Source: Archangium violaceum Cb vi76
Lineage (GTDB): Bacteria > Myxococcota > Myxococcia > Myxococcales > Myxococcaceae
Direction of reading: 5' to 3'
NCBI RefSeq assembly: GCF_000733295.1
Contig: NZ_JPMI01000129.1
Coordinates: 56,272-120,271, forward strand
Length of the DNA: 64,000 nucleotides
Position numbers and translations under genes: made by a program. The notes beneath the pieces were generated by a model that worked only from the letters and a program-made list of their open reading frames with translations, searched no databases and had not been told where the DNA came from. Positions 51,054 to 60,628 of the stretch are shown here, one piece after another (the first letter of the stretch is position 1; every line of letters begins with the position of its first letter).

Positions 51054-51614
51054 ATGAACACGGAATTGTTGAAGCGGGTGGTCATCCGCGAGGCGCGGAC
51101 CGAGGACGACGCGGCCATTGGCGAGTTGCTGGTGGAGGCGTTCGTGACCCAGTACGCCAAGAAACTACCCGAGGTGGTGTACACGGAGGCGCGCAAGCAG
51201 AGCCTCCGGGACACGGCGAGCAAACGCGCGGTGGCGAAGGTGCTGGTGGCGGAGCTGGATGGGCGTGTGGTGGGGACGGTGGCGTTGTGGCCGCCGGGGG
51301 CGCCCGGCTCGGAGGCGTGGCTGCCGGGCGCGGCGGACCTGCGGCACCTGGCCACCTCGGTGGAGCTCCACGGGCAGGGCCTGTCCATTCCGCTGATGGA
51401 GGCGGCCGAGCGGGTGGCGCGCGAGTGGGGCGTGCCCGCCATCTGCCTGCACGTGCGCCGGGGCGCGGCCGGCGTGGCGCGCATGTACCAGCGCCGGGGC
51501 TTCACCCGTGAGCCCTCGGCGGACCTCGACACGCCCAGCGTGTACCTCGAGGCCTACGTGCTGAGACTCGCTGGGCGTGGACAGGGAGGCGATCGGCACG
51601 AACCTCATGGGTGA
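51054..51614 (+). CDS. GNAT-family acetyltransferase
   Basis: A 186-residue N-acetyltransferase. The fold is visible as RVVIREARTEDDAAIGELL, KVLVAELDGRVVGTVALW (strands 2-4), an acetyl-CoA loop region HGQGLSIPLMEAAERVAREW, and the C-terminal ICLHVRRGAAGVARMYQRRGF. GAGGGG precedes the ATG. The last 12 or so residues (AGRGQGGDRHEPHG) read into the remnant of a GH15 gene, so the original C-terminus has probably been altered by the same rearrangement. Substrate unknown; the neighbours give no hint. Confidence 0.8.
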   Translation: MNTELLKRVVIREARTEDDAAIGELLVEAFVTQYAKKLPEVVYTEARKQSLRDTASKRAVAKVLVAELDGRVVGTVALWPPGAPGSEAWLPGAADLRHLATSVELHGQGLSIPLMEAAERVAREWGVPAICLHVRRGAAGVARMYQRRGFTREPSADLDTPSVYLEAYVLRLAGRGQGGDRHEPHG

Positions 51615-51790
51615 GCTGCTGGGGTGAGCTGCTGGGCAACTTCCCCCAGGCCTTCAGCCACATCGGCCTGGTGAACGCGGCCTGGGCCATCCACCCGGCC
51701 GAGGAGCGCCGCCGATGGCGCCTGGCCTCGTCCACGCGGGGCATCAGGCCGGTGGGGGCGTGGGGGGGTGTTCCGGGCCAGGGTGTTTGA
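51577..51790 (+). pseudogene. 3' remnant of a GH15 glucoamylase gene with a 13-bp tandem duplication
   Basis: The plus strand encodes NLMGELL and, one frame over, ELLGNFPQAFSHIGLVNAAW, the highly conserved C-terminal signature of family 15 glucoamylase/trehalase-type enzymes. The two parts are separated by an exact 13-base tandem duplication (GTGAGCTGCTGGG at 51611-51623 and 51624-51636) which shifts the frame. The frame then runs to a TGA at 51788. No upstream part of the gene is present: it is replaced by the GNAT gene. This is a decayed fragment left by deletion. Confidence 0.65.
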
Positions 51791-51903
51791 TCTGCTCGTT
51801 CCTGGATACTCCCGTCCGACCCCTGGGGGAGGGTGGGCGCCGGGGGATGTCATACTCCCCGGGTACGCTGGCCCCGCGCCGGTCGTCCCCGGTGCACATC
51901 CCC

Positions 51904-52629
51904 ATGCCCCGCTACCGCTTGTCGCACAGAGATGCCGTCGAGTGGCTCCGCACCCTGCCGGAGTCCTCGGTGGACCTCGTCATCACCGACCCCCCCTACG
52001 AGTCCCTCGAGAAGCACCGCGCCATCGGCACCACCACGCGTCTCAAGCGCAGCAAGGCGTCCAGCAACCACTGGTTCCGGATCTTCCCCAACGAGCGCTT
52101 CCCCGAGCTGTTCACCGAGGTCTGGCGCGTGCTCAAGCGGGACTCGCACTTCTATCTCTTCTGCGATCCCGAGACGATGTTCGTCGCCAGGCCGCTCGCC
52201 GAGGCCGCGGGATTCCGGTTCTGGAAGCCCATCGTCTGGGACAAGCAGCACATTGGCATGGGTTACCACTACCGCTCCCGCTACGAGCTCATCCTCTTCT
52301 TCGAGAAGGGCCGGCGGCGGTTGAGCGACCTGGGCGTGGCGGACGTGCTGCCCGTGCCCCGCATCCACCGCGGCTACCCGGCGGAGAAGCCTCCCGCGCT
52401 CAGCGAGGTGCTCATCCGCCAGAGCAGCTCGCCCGGTGACGTGGTGGTGGATCCCTTCATGGGCTCGGGCTCCGTGGGCGTGGCGGCGGCACGGCTCGGG
52501 CGTGACTTCCTGGGCACCGACATCTGTGACGAGGCGCTCGACATCTCCCACATGCGGCTGCGCGCCGAGGGGGCGGTGCCCGAGGAGGCAGCGGACGCGC
52601 ACGGGATGCGCCTCGCCCGGAGCGGGTGA
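51904..52629 (+). CDS. DNA methyltransferase (N4-cytosine/N6-adenine, beta-class)
   Basis: A 241-residue methyltransferase with catalytic motif VDLVITDPPYESL near residues 23-35 and, at the C-terminal side, VVVDPFMGSGSVGVAAARLG, the AdoMet-binding motif. This order (motif IV before motif I) is that of the beta class, which includes many type II modification enzymes and CcrM. The start at ATG 51904 gives MPRYRLSHRDAVEWL, the usual family beginning; an in-frame ATG at 51847 is possible. A PD-(D/E)XK nuclease gene begins 23 bases after the stop, so the two probably form a modification/restriction unit. Target sequence unknown. Confidence 0.85.
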   Translation: MPRYRLSHRDAVEWLRTLPESSVDLVITDPPYESLEKHRAIGTTTRLKRSKASSNHWFRIFPNERFPELFTEVWRVLKRDSHFYLFCDPETMFVARPLAEAAGFRFWKPIVWDKQHIGMGYHYRSRYELILFFEKGRRRLSDLGVADVLPVPRIHRGYPAEKPPALSEVLIRQSSSPGDVVVDPFMGSGSVGVAAARLGRDFLGTDICDEALDISHMRLRAEGAVPEEAADAHGMRLARSG

Positions 52630-52652
52630 GAGGCCAGACGGGAGGGGCCCGG

Positions 52653-53108
52653 ATGACTGGACACGAATACGCGGACCTGGTGGCCAGATACATCGTGAAG
52701 AACTTCGCTTCGCGCGGCGTGAAGGTGTACCGCGAGGTGCAGCTCGGCAAGACACTCACCGGCCGCGGACGGCGCGTGGACATCTTCGTGCTCGAGCCCA
52801 CCACGCGCACCGCGCTCGCCATCGAGTGCAAGTACCAGGGCAGCGTGGGCACCGTGGACGAGAAGATTCCCTTCGCCCTCCAGGACCTGGCGAGCATGCG
52901 CCTCCCCGTCTGCGTCGCCTACGCGGGCGATGGCTTCTCGCAGGGCATCCTCCACATCCTCTCCGCCTCGCCCATCGCCGCCTATTGCCTCCCAGGCTAC
53001 AAGTCCCTCGCGCCCTCGAATGACACACGCGAGCTGGACTCCCTCCTCGCCATGACCTTCAAGTGGTGGGATGTGCTCGTGCGCGGCAAGAAGCGCGTGG
53101 CCCTCTGA
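52653..53108 (+). CDS. Small PD-(D/E)XK nuclease-like protein
   Basis: A 151-residue protein with a compact restriction-endonuclease-like core: Glu near 5 in TGHEYADLVARYI, Asp43 in GRRVDIFVLEP and E-x-K at 58-60 in LAIECKYQG, followed by a helix with ALQDLASM. This is the minimal D...ExK site. GGAGG lies seven bases before ATG 52653; a GTG start at 52626 overlapping the methyltransferase is a weaker choice. As the partner of the upstream methyltransferase it may be the cutting subunit of a small type II-like system, though no DNA recognition domain is obvious in so short a protein. Confidence 0.7.
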   Translation: MTGHEYADLVARYIVKNFASRGVKVYREVQLGKTLTGRGRRVDIFVLEPTTRTALAIECKYQGSVGTVDEKIPFALQDLASMRLPVCVAYAGDGFSQGILHILSASPIAAYCLPGYKSLAPSNDTRELDSLLAMTFKWWDVLVRGKKRVAL

Positions 53109-53268
53109 ATTCCTGGTCTGGAATTGCTTGGAAATCTCGTATCGAGCCGCTTCCCCGGCCTCCTGGGAGTGATACGGGTATTGGCAGCGACGCGCGTGGG
53201 TTGGACGGAGTAGTCTGCTCCCCCTACATTTCGAGCGGCCTTACACGTATGGCCGGGGGAGCAACATC

Positions 53269-54243
53269 ATGCGCGCGCTGCAGCTCGAGCGGTTGGACGG
53301 TCCCGAGGGTTTGAAGCTGGTGGACGTGCCGGAGCCCGAGGCGGGTGACCAGGTGCTCATCGACGTGGTGGCGGCCGGGGTGAGCTTTCCGGACTTGCTG
53401 CTGACCCAGGGCAAGTACCAGATGAAGCCGCCGCTGCCCTTCGTGCCGGGCGTGGACGTGGCCGGCGTGGTGCGCAGCGCACCGGCGGGCGCGGGCGTGA
53501 AGGCCGGAGACAAGGTGATGGCCTTCACCATGCTCGGGGGCTGGGCGGACGTGGTGGCGGTGGCGCCGGGCATGACGTTCCGCATCCCCGAGGGCTGGAG
53601 CTTCGAGGCCGCCGCGGGCACGGTGATGAACTACCACACGGCCTACTTCGCGCTGCACCGGCGGGGCCGGCTGCGCACCGGCGAGACGGTGATGATCCAC
53701 GGCGGGGCCGGCGGGTTGGGGACGGCGGCCATCCAGGTGGCGCGCGGCTCGGGGGCCCGGGTGTTCGCGGTGGTGAGCACCGAGGAGAAGGCCGAGGTGG
53801 CACGCAGCGCGGGCGCGGACCGGGCCTTCCTGTCCTCGGGCGACTGGGTGTCGCGGGTGATGGACGCGACGAAGGGCAAGGGCGTGGGCATGGTGTTCGA
53901 CTCGGTGGGCGGGGACATGTTCGACCAGAGCATCAAGTGCCTCGCGCCCGAGGGCCGGCTGCTGGTGGTGGGCTTCGCGAGCGGACGGATTCCCGAGGTG
54001 AAGGTGAACCGGCTGCTGCTCAACAACATCGACGTGGTGGGCGTGGCGTGGGGTGCCTTCGTGATGCAGAAGCCCCAGTACGCGGCGGAGGCCGGCAAGG
54101 CGCTGGCGGGGCTCGCGGACAAGGGCTTCGTGGAGCCGGTGGTGAGCAAGGTGTTCCCCCTGGAGCAGGCCGCCGACGCCCTGCGCGAGCTGGAGTCCCG
54201 CCAGGCCACCGGCAAGGTGGTGCTGCGTCTCAAGGAGGGGTGA
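53269..54243 (+). CDS. Zinc-independent quinone oxidoreductase (MDR family)
   Basis: A 324-residue NADPH-dependent oxidoreductase of the medium-chain dehydrogenase/reductase family. The GroES-like N-terminal domain contains AAGVSFPDLLLTQGKYQ and PGVDVAGVVRS, and the Rossmann domain has MIHGGAGGLGTAAIQVARG with the nucleotide-binding glycines near 145-150. Zinc-binding cysteines of alcohol dehydrogenases are absent, so it belongs to the QOR branch. GGGGAGC precedes the ATG. It is followed after about 50 bases by an acyl-CoA ligase gene, which suggests joint action in fatty or aromatic acid metabolism. Confidence 0.87.
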   Translation: MRALQLERLDGPEGLKLVDVPEPEAGDQVLIDVVAAGVSFPDLLLTQGKYQMKPPLPFVPGVDVAGVVRSAPAGAGVKAGDKVMAFTMLGGWADVVAVAPGMTFRIPEGWSFEAAAGTVMNYHTAYFALHRRGRLRTGETVMIHGGAGGLGTAAIQVARGSGARVFAVVSTEEKAEVARSAGADRAFLSSGDWVSRVMDATKGKGVGMVFDSVGGDMFDQSIKCLAPEGRLLVVGFASGRIPEVKVNRLLLNNIDVVGVAWGAFVMQKPQYAAEAGKALAGLADKGFVEPVVSKVFPLEQAADALRELESRQATGKVVLRLKEG

Positions 54244-54295
54244 GCCGCGCGTTTGGAGGTAGCATCGGTGCCCTCTACCCATGGGGGATGCACCG

Positions 54296-55933
<1,638 letters not shown>

Positions 55934-55939
55934 GCTCCC

Positions 55940-56095
55940 GGCGCCGTCCGCCTCAGCGGGCGGCGCCTTGGCGCAGGGCGTCCCAGCCCACCCGCGCGTC
56001 CGCGCACCCCTGTCACCGTGTGGTGCTCCTCCACCAGCAGGTGTTCCGCATACAGGCCCCCGTGCACCCAGGGCTCGGCACGGCCGTGACAGGGC
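55940..56095 (-). pseudogene. Possible remnant of an aminoglycoside phosphotransferase-like gene
   Basis: The minus strand encodes PWVHGGLYAEHLLVEEHHTV followed by TGV and RAGGLGRPA. This resembles the catalytic stretch of APH-family kinases (usually WVHGDLxxxHLLV...GVIDWGxAxxGDPA), with the HGD Asp changed to Gly and the DW lost. No start, stop or flanking domains of such a gene are present, so if the similarity is real it is a decayed fragment. The evidence is short and by eye. Confidence 0.35.
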
Positions 56096-56181
56096 CGTGA
56101 GACACTCCTGACGCCGAGTTGACCCGGGCTCCCCATGAAGCCGTGAGAGGTTGCTCTTCCACGCCCATCCCGAGGAGCTTC

Positions 56182-57351
56182 ATGCAGCTCAATCGCCGCA
56201 ACTTCCTGCGTTTGTCCGCGCTCAGTGGCTCCGCGCTCGCCCTGGGCCCGGCCTTCTGGCGCAACGCCTATGCCGCCCCCGCCCAGCCCGGTCCCAGCCC
56301 CTATGGCGCCATGTCCGGCTCGGCCGACGTCAACGGCGTCCGGCTGCCCGCGGGCTTCTCCTCGCGCATCGTCGCCCGCTCCGGCTCCAGGGTGGCCAGC
56401 ACCGGTTACACCTGGCACGGCGCTCCCGACGGCGGCGCCTGCTTCCCCGTCTCCGGCGGCGGGTGGATCTACACCTCCAACTCCGAGAAGGGCTCGGGCA
56501 CCGGCGGCGCCTCGGCCCTCAAGTTCGATGCCGGTGGCGCCATCGTCGGCGCGTACCGCATCCTCTCCAACACCACCTCCAACTGCGCCGGCGGTCCCAC
56601 CCCCTGGGGCTCCTGGCTCTCCTGCGAGGAGTACTCCGGCGGCCGCGTCTGGGAGTGCGATGTGACGAGGTCCTCGCAGGGGGTGGTGCGCTCCGCCCTC
56701 GGCACCTTCGCCCATGAGGCCGTCGCCGTGGACTCCGATGACTTCCGCCTCTACCTCACCGAGGACAGCACCAGCGGCCGCTTCTACCGCTTCACCCCCT
56801 CCGCCTATCCCTCGCTCGGCTCGGGGACGCTCGAGGCCGCCCGCGTGTCCGGAGACCCCCTGACCGGTGCCACCGTGACGTGGGTGGCCGTGTCCTCGAC
56901 CAAGCCCGCCTCCCAACAGAGCAATGCCTCGCAGACCTCCGTCTTCAACGGCGGCGAGGGCTGCTGGTACGACCGCGGCGTCGTCTACTTCACCACCAAG
57001 GGCGACAACCGCGTCTGGGCCTATACCCCCGCGACCTCGCGCCTGGAGATCATCTACGACGACAACCTCTACCCGAACTCGCCCCTCACCGGCGTGGACA
57101 ACGTCACCGTGTCCTCCGCCGGGGATATCTACGTCGCCGAGGACGGGGGAGACCTGCAGATCTGCATCATCACCCCGGGCCGGGTGGTGGCCCCGTTCCT
57201 CCAGCTCGTGGGCCACAACAGCTCGGAGATTTGTGGCCCCGCATTCAGCCCGGATGGCAAGCGGCTGTACTTCAGCTCCCAGCGCGGCACCACCGGCTCC
57301 TCCAGCAACGGCATCACCTTCGAGGTCACCGGGCCCTTCCGCACCGCGTGA
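56182..57351 (+). CDS. PhoX/DUF839-like Tat-exported protein
   Basis: A 389-residue protein with a twin-arginine signal (LNRRNFLRLSALSGSALALG) ending near residue 30. The mature part resembles the beta-propeller of PhoX-type phosphatases: PDGGACFPVSGGGWIYTSNS, WGSWLSCEEYSGGRVWECD with the conserved Cys-Glu-Glu metal ligands, HEAVAVDSDDFRLYLTED and AFSPDGKRLYFSSQ. GAGGAG precedes ATG 56182. Phosphatase activity with calcium/iron cofactors is the family norm but is inferred here. It would be exported folded to the periplasm or beyond. Confidence 0.82.
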   Translation: MQLNRRNFLRLSALSGSALALGPAFWRNAYAAPAQPGPSPYGAMSGSADVNGVRLPAGFSSRIVARSGSRVASTGYTWHGAPDGGACFPVSGGGWIYTSNSEKGSGTGGASALKFDAGGAIVGAYRILSNTTSNCAGGPTPWGSWLSCEEYSGGRVWECDVTRSSQGVVRSALGTFAHEAVAVDSDDFRLYLTEDSTSGRFYRFTPSAYPSLGSGTLEAARVSGDPLTGATVTWVAVSSTKPASQQSNASQTSVFNGGEGCWYDRGVVYFTTKGDNRVWAYTPATSRLEIIYDDNLYPNSPLTGVDNVTVSSAGDIYVAEDGGDLQICIITPGRVVAPFLQLVGHNSSEICGPAFSPDGKRLYFSSQRGTTGSSSNGITFEVTGPFRTA

Positions 57352-57357
57352 CGGATT

Positions 57358-57382
57358 TCCCCTCTCCCCCTGGGAGCGGGAG
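57358..57382 (+). repeat. Partial copy of the dispersed hairpin element
   Basis: TCCCCTCTCCCCCTGGGAGC at the beginning of the gap after the PhoX-like gene matches the left half of the dispersed repeat, then diverges. Confidence 0.4.
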
Positions 57383-57535
57383 CTGTGGCGGAACGCCCCA
57401 GTCTCCCGGATTGCCGCACCCGCTCCTGTGGCGGATCGCCTCGGTGTGGCTTGTGTGACCCCAGTCTCCCGAGGCGAGCACCGGTGGCACACCCGTCGCA
57501 ATGGCCTCCTCTGTCATTCCCCGGAGGTGGGCGCC

Positions 57536-57775
57536 ATGAAGGTCGGTACCAAGGTGCTGTGGCTCGCGGTCGTGGTCGCCATTCTCATGGCCATCTGCGC
57601 CGTCCTCGTTCAGCGATGGAGCCCCGGGAACACCGCCCTCATGTCCCTGGGCCTCGTCCTCGCCCAGCTCGCCGCCCTCCTCCTCCCGTTTCAGCGCTCC
57701 CGCGAGCTCACCACCCAGGCCAAGGTCATCCGCGCCCCCGAGGCCCGCTCTTCCCGGCCCTCGTCCCGCTCGTAA
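57536..57775 (+). CDS. Small membrane protein, 79 aa
   Basis: A protein with two hydrophobic helices, VLWLAVVVAILMAICAVLV and TALMSLGLVLAQLAALLLPF, and a basic, Ser/Arg-rich tail of 25 residues. GGAGG lies nine bases before ATG 57536. The 184 bases before it hold a partial hairpin repeat but no gene. I do not recognise the family; the layout (two helices, cytoplasmic basic tail) is common among small myxobacterial inner-membrane proteins of unknown role. Confidence 0.55.
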   Translation: MKVGTKVLWLAVVVAILMAICAVLVQRWSPGNTALMSLGLVLAQLAALLLPFQRSRELTTQAKVIRAPEARSSRPSSRS

Positions 57776-57781
57776 GGGGTG

Positions 57782-57836
57782 CAACCCGGGACCCGTGGCA
57801 CCCTCACCCCGTCCCTCTCCCGGAGGGCGAGGGGAT
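57782..57836 (-). repeat. Dispersed GC-rich hairpin element, copy 5
   Basis: On the minus strand: CCCCTCGCCCTCCGGGAGAG, GGGACGGGGTGAGGGT, a GCCACGGGT spacer and CCCGGGTTG. It differs from copy 3 at only a few positions although 11 kb away. It lies between the small membrane gene and the tandem repeat. Confidence 0.75.
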
Positions 57837-57860
57837 ATTGAGGACCTCGGTGTCTCCGTG

Positions 57861-57956
57861 CTGTGCGTCCGTGGTGCTGTGTGTCCGTGGTGCTGTGTGT
57901 CCGTGGTGCTGTGTGTCCGTGGTGCTGTGTGTCCGTGGTGCTGTGCGTCCGTGCTT
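57861..57956. repeat. 16-bp tandem repeat, six copies
   Basis: The unit CTGTGTGTCCGTGGTG occurs six times without gaps; the first copy has a C at the sixth base and the last copy diverges at its end. It abuts the stop codon of the adenylate cyclase gene on the minus strand. At 16 bp with no spacers it is a minisatellite-like array, not a CRISPR. Confidence 0.85.
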
Positions 57957-59581
57957 CAGTCCGGCATGTGGAGCCGGTGGTGGCGCAGGGGCTTCGCCAC
58001 GTTCTTCACCGGGGTCTCCGTCAGCTCGCCGTAACGCAGGGATTGGATGATGGGGTCCTGGCTCCCCTCCAGCGCCTGTTTCACCGGCTCCATCACCAGC
58101 ATCTCCCGGAACCCCGCCAGCGATTGCAGCCGCGCCGTCTGGTTCATCCCCGTCGAGAAGCCCGTGTAGTCCTGGTTCGGTCCGAACAGGCCGCACAGCG
58201 TCGGCGCCAGGTTGAGTCCCACCGCCACTCCCAACCCCGGCATCCCCACCCGCTCGCAGATGGTCCGCACTTCCGGATCCGCGCTCATCGCCACCGTGGT
58301 GCGCTGGATGTCACACGCCGCCCGCACCAGGGCCTCGCACCGCTCGCGCCGGCCACTCCGGAAGAACGGCGGGCCGAAGAAGCCGATGATGCAGTCACCC
58401 ACCATCTTGTCGAACACGCCCCCGTGCCTCCACAGCAGCTCCACCATCCGCGCGCTCCACCGGTCCACGAAACGGCCAATGCGCGCCGGGCTCTCCAGTT
58501 GCTCGCACAGCCGCGTGAAGCCGTTGAGGTCCGCGAAGAGGATCCCCACCTCCTCGTCCCGCCCCACCAGGTAGCGCGCCGCGTAGTCCGGTACCTGCAA
58601 CAGCTCGTCGATGGTCTCCGCCGGGAAGAACTTCGACAGGTGCGTGCGCTCGCGGTTGTAGTCCACCAGCCGCTGGCTCAGCGTCGAGGCCAGCACCCGC
58701 ACCAGGTCCATCGTGTGGCTGGAGAAGCCCTCCTCGCCCGACCACAGCAGGATGCGGCCCAGTTGCTTGCTCTGCAGGTGGCCCGAGATGAGCACCGCCT
58801 CCATCACCCGCGGCTGTCCCAGCGCCTGCTTGAGCCGCTCCTCACCCGGCTGGAGCAACTCGGCGCCGTGCGCACGCAGCAGCGCGTCCAGCTCCGTCGA
58901 GGGCTTGTCCCCCGAGTCGTGCTCCAGGTGCCCGTTGCGGTACACCCGGTAGTGCAGCACCGAGGGCCGCACCGCGTCCCGATACACCAGCAGGAAGCCC
59001 GGCACCCGCACCTGCTGCGCCAGTGTCAGCACCACCTGGTCCATGCCCGCCTCGAAGACGGGGTTGGACAGCAACTGGTTGAGCCGGAGGATCAGCTCCT
59101 GCTTCTCACACGCCGTGTGCACCAACAGCAGCACCGTGTCGAGCTGCTCGGCCACGGTGTCCAGCATGTGCTCCAGGTGCTGGGCGTGCTCGGGCCGCGT
59201 GTGGTCTCCCGCCAGGTACAGGCCGATGTGCCCCACCGTCTGGCCCATCACGTCCAGCGTCTGGCTCACCAGCGTGCCGTCTCCCTGGCGCCGCGTGCCA
59301 TGCGGCCCGGCGAGCAGCGGACCCGGGAAGACGCCGCCGAAGTCCCCCGCGTGGAAGGTCTGCTCGGCCAGTTCCTCGTTGCGCGTGGTGACGGCGATGC
59401 CCTGCGCCCCCATCTCCTTCAGCACCGCGGGCAATATCCGCTGGAAGGTCTGCGCCAGGGACAGCTGCTCCCGGATGCACCCCTCGATGAGATCGTCCAC
59501 CGCGCGATTCAGGGCGTGCAGCATGCGCAGTTCCTCGAGCCCGGCCTCGGCGGCCTCCGGCGTGGTCCGTGGGGAGTTCAT
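57956..59581 (-). CDS. GAF-like domain class III adenylate/guanylate cyclase
   Basis: A 541-residue soluble cyclase. Residues 1-300 contain one or two GAF-like sensory regions (LIEGCIREQLSLAQTFQRIL and VRVPGFLLVYRDAVRPSVLH). The class III catalytic domain from about 340 has the metal-binding VGILFADLNGFTRL, VFDKMVGDCIIGFFGPP with the second Asp, and GLGVAVGLNLAPTLCGLFG. It would make cyclic AMP (or GMP) in response to a ligand. The start at 59581 overlaps the stop of the cysteine synthase-like gene by four bases (ATGA). Cyclases of this kind are abundant in myxobacteria. Confidence 0.85.
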   Translation of the reverse strand: MNSPRTTPEAAEAGLEELRMLHALNRAVDDLIEGCIREQLSLAQTFQRILPAVLKEMGAQGIAVTTRNEELAEQTFHAGDFGGVFPGPLLAGPHGTRRQGDGTLVSQTLDVMGQTVGHIGLYLAGDHTRPEHAQHLEHMLDTVAEQLDTVLLLVHTACEKQELILRLNQLLSNPVFEAGMDQVVLTLAQQVRVPGFLLVYRDAVRPSVLHYRVYRNGHLEHDSGDKPSTELDALLRAHGAELLQPGEERLKQALGQPRVMEAVLISGHLQSKQLGRILLWSGEEGFSSHTMDLVRVLASTLSQRLVDYNRERTHLSKFFPAETIDELLQVPDYAARYLVGRDEEVGILFADLNGFTRLCEQLESPARIGRFVDRWSARMVELLWRHGGVFDKMVGDCIIGFFGPPFFRSGRRERCEALVRAACDIQRTTVAMSADPEVRTICERVGMPGLGVAVGLNLAPTLCGLFGPNQDYTGFSTGMNQTARLQSLAGFREMLVMEPVKQALEGSQDPIIQSLRYGELTETPVKNVAKPLRHHRLHMPD

Positions 59582-60528
59582 GCTCTGGGTTGCAGCAGCT
59601 CGGTGGAGAAGTAGCGCTCCATGCGGTCCGGGAAGAGCGTCACCACCTGCGCCTGTGGGCCCAGCCGCTTCGCCGCCTCCACCGCCGCCGCGTAGTTGAG
59701 CCCCGACGAGGGCCCCACCGGGAAGCCCCGGCGGATGAGCGCCCGCGCGGTGCTCATCGCCACCTCGTCCGAGATGTTCAGCTCCACCAGCCCCGGCAGG
59801 TCCGCCTCGCGGTACAGCCGAGACAGGCCGTCCACCACGCCCGGCACGCGCGAGCTGAAGCTGCAGCACTCGATGTCGGTGCCCAGCCCCGAGATGGGCC
59901 GCGCCACGAAGGGAGCCACCGGGCAACCCGCCTCGGCGAAGGCCTGGTACAGCCCCACCACCGTGCCGCCCGTGCCCACGCCGCTCACCACCGCGTGCAC
60001 CAGCCCGCCCGGCACCTGGGACAGAATCTCCTGCCCCGTCCACACCCGGTGCGCTTCCGCGTTGTCCGGGTTCTCGAACTGACGCGGCGCGAAGGCCTTT
60101 CGCTCCCGGGCGATCTCCTCCGCCCGAGCGATGGCGCCCCGGATGCCCGAGTCGCGCGGCACCAGCTCCACGTTGCCACCGTAGGCGCGGATGGTGAGCA
60201 CGCGCTCGCCCGTGACGCCCTCGGGCATGACGGCGGTGAACTTCAGGCCCATCTGCGCCGAGGCCAGCGCCAGCGCGATGCTCGTCGAGCCGCTCGAGGC
60301 CTCCACGACCTCGCCGCCCGGGCACAGCTCGCCCAGCCGCCACGCCTTCTCCAGCATGTAGCGCGCGATGCGATCCTTGGTGGAGCCGCTCGGGTTGAGG
60401 AACTCCAGCTTGCACCAGATGGTGGGGCCCTCGACGTCGAGGCGGACGGGGACGAGTGGCGTGGGGGCGATGGCCTGGAGGAAGCGGCCATCCGCGGGCA
60501 GCGGGCGACAGGGAGGACGTGGGGTCAT
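59578..60528 (-). CDS. Cysteine synthase-family PLP enzyme
   Basis: A 316-residue beta-family PLP enzyme of the CysK/CBS type. LEFLNPSGSTKDRIARY carries the PLP Lys near 51, EASSGSTSIALALAS is the substrate-binding loop, and SGVGTGGTVVGLYQA the phosphate-binding loop. PVGPSSGLNYAAAVEAA is the usual C-terminal motif with Ser contacting the pyridine. It would form cysteine or a related amino acid from O-acetylserine (or similar). An acetylserine-forming domain is fused in the eps locus, but there is no direct link. It is the first gene of a coupled pair with the cyclase, an odd pairing. The start at 60528 is the best of several. Confidence 0.82.
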   Translation of the reverse strand: MTPRPPCRPLPADGRFLQAIAPTPLVPVRLDVEGPTIWCKLEFLNPSGSTKDRIARYMLEKAWRLGELCPGGEVVEASSGSTSIALALASAQMGLKFTAVMPEGVTGERVLTIRAYGGNVELVPRDSGIRGAIARAEEIARERKAFAPRQFENPDNAEAHRVWTGQEILSQVPGGLVHAVVSGVGTGGTVVGLYQAFAEAGCPVAPFVARPISGLGTDIECCSFSSRVPGVVDGLSRLYREADLPGLVELNISDEVAMSTARALIRRGFPVGPSSGLNYAAAVEAAKRLGPQAQVVTLFPDRMERYFSTELLQPRA

Positions 60529-60628
60529 GGCGGAGTCCGGCAGTCCGCCCCACATATCGTGAAAATCCCCGCTCCGGGAGTCTCCCTCCGGGATGACGCG
60601 CCGCTTCTCCGCTCGACCGCTCGCCTGG

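Noticed and set aside
57861..57956. CRISPR-like array
   Set aside because: The units are 16 bp and directly adjacent with no unique spacers, and there are no cas genes in the window.
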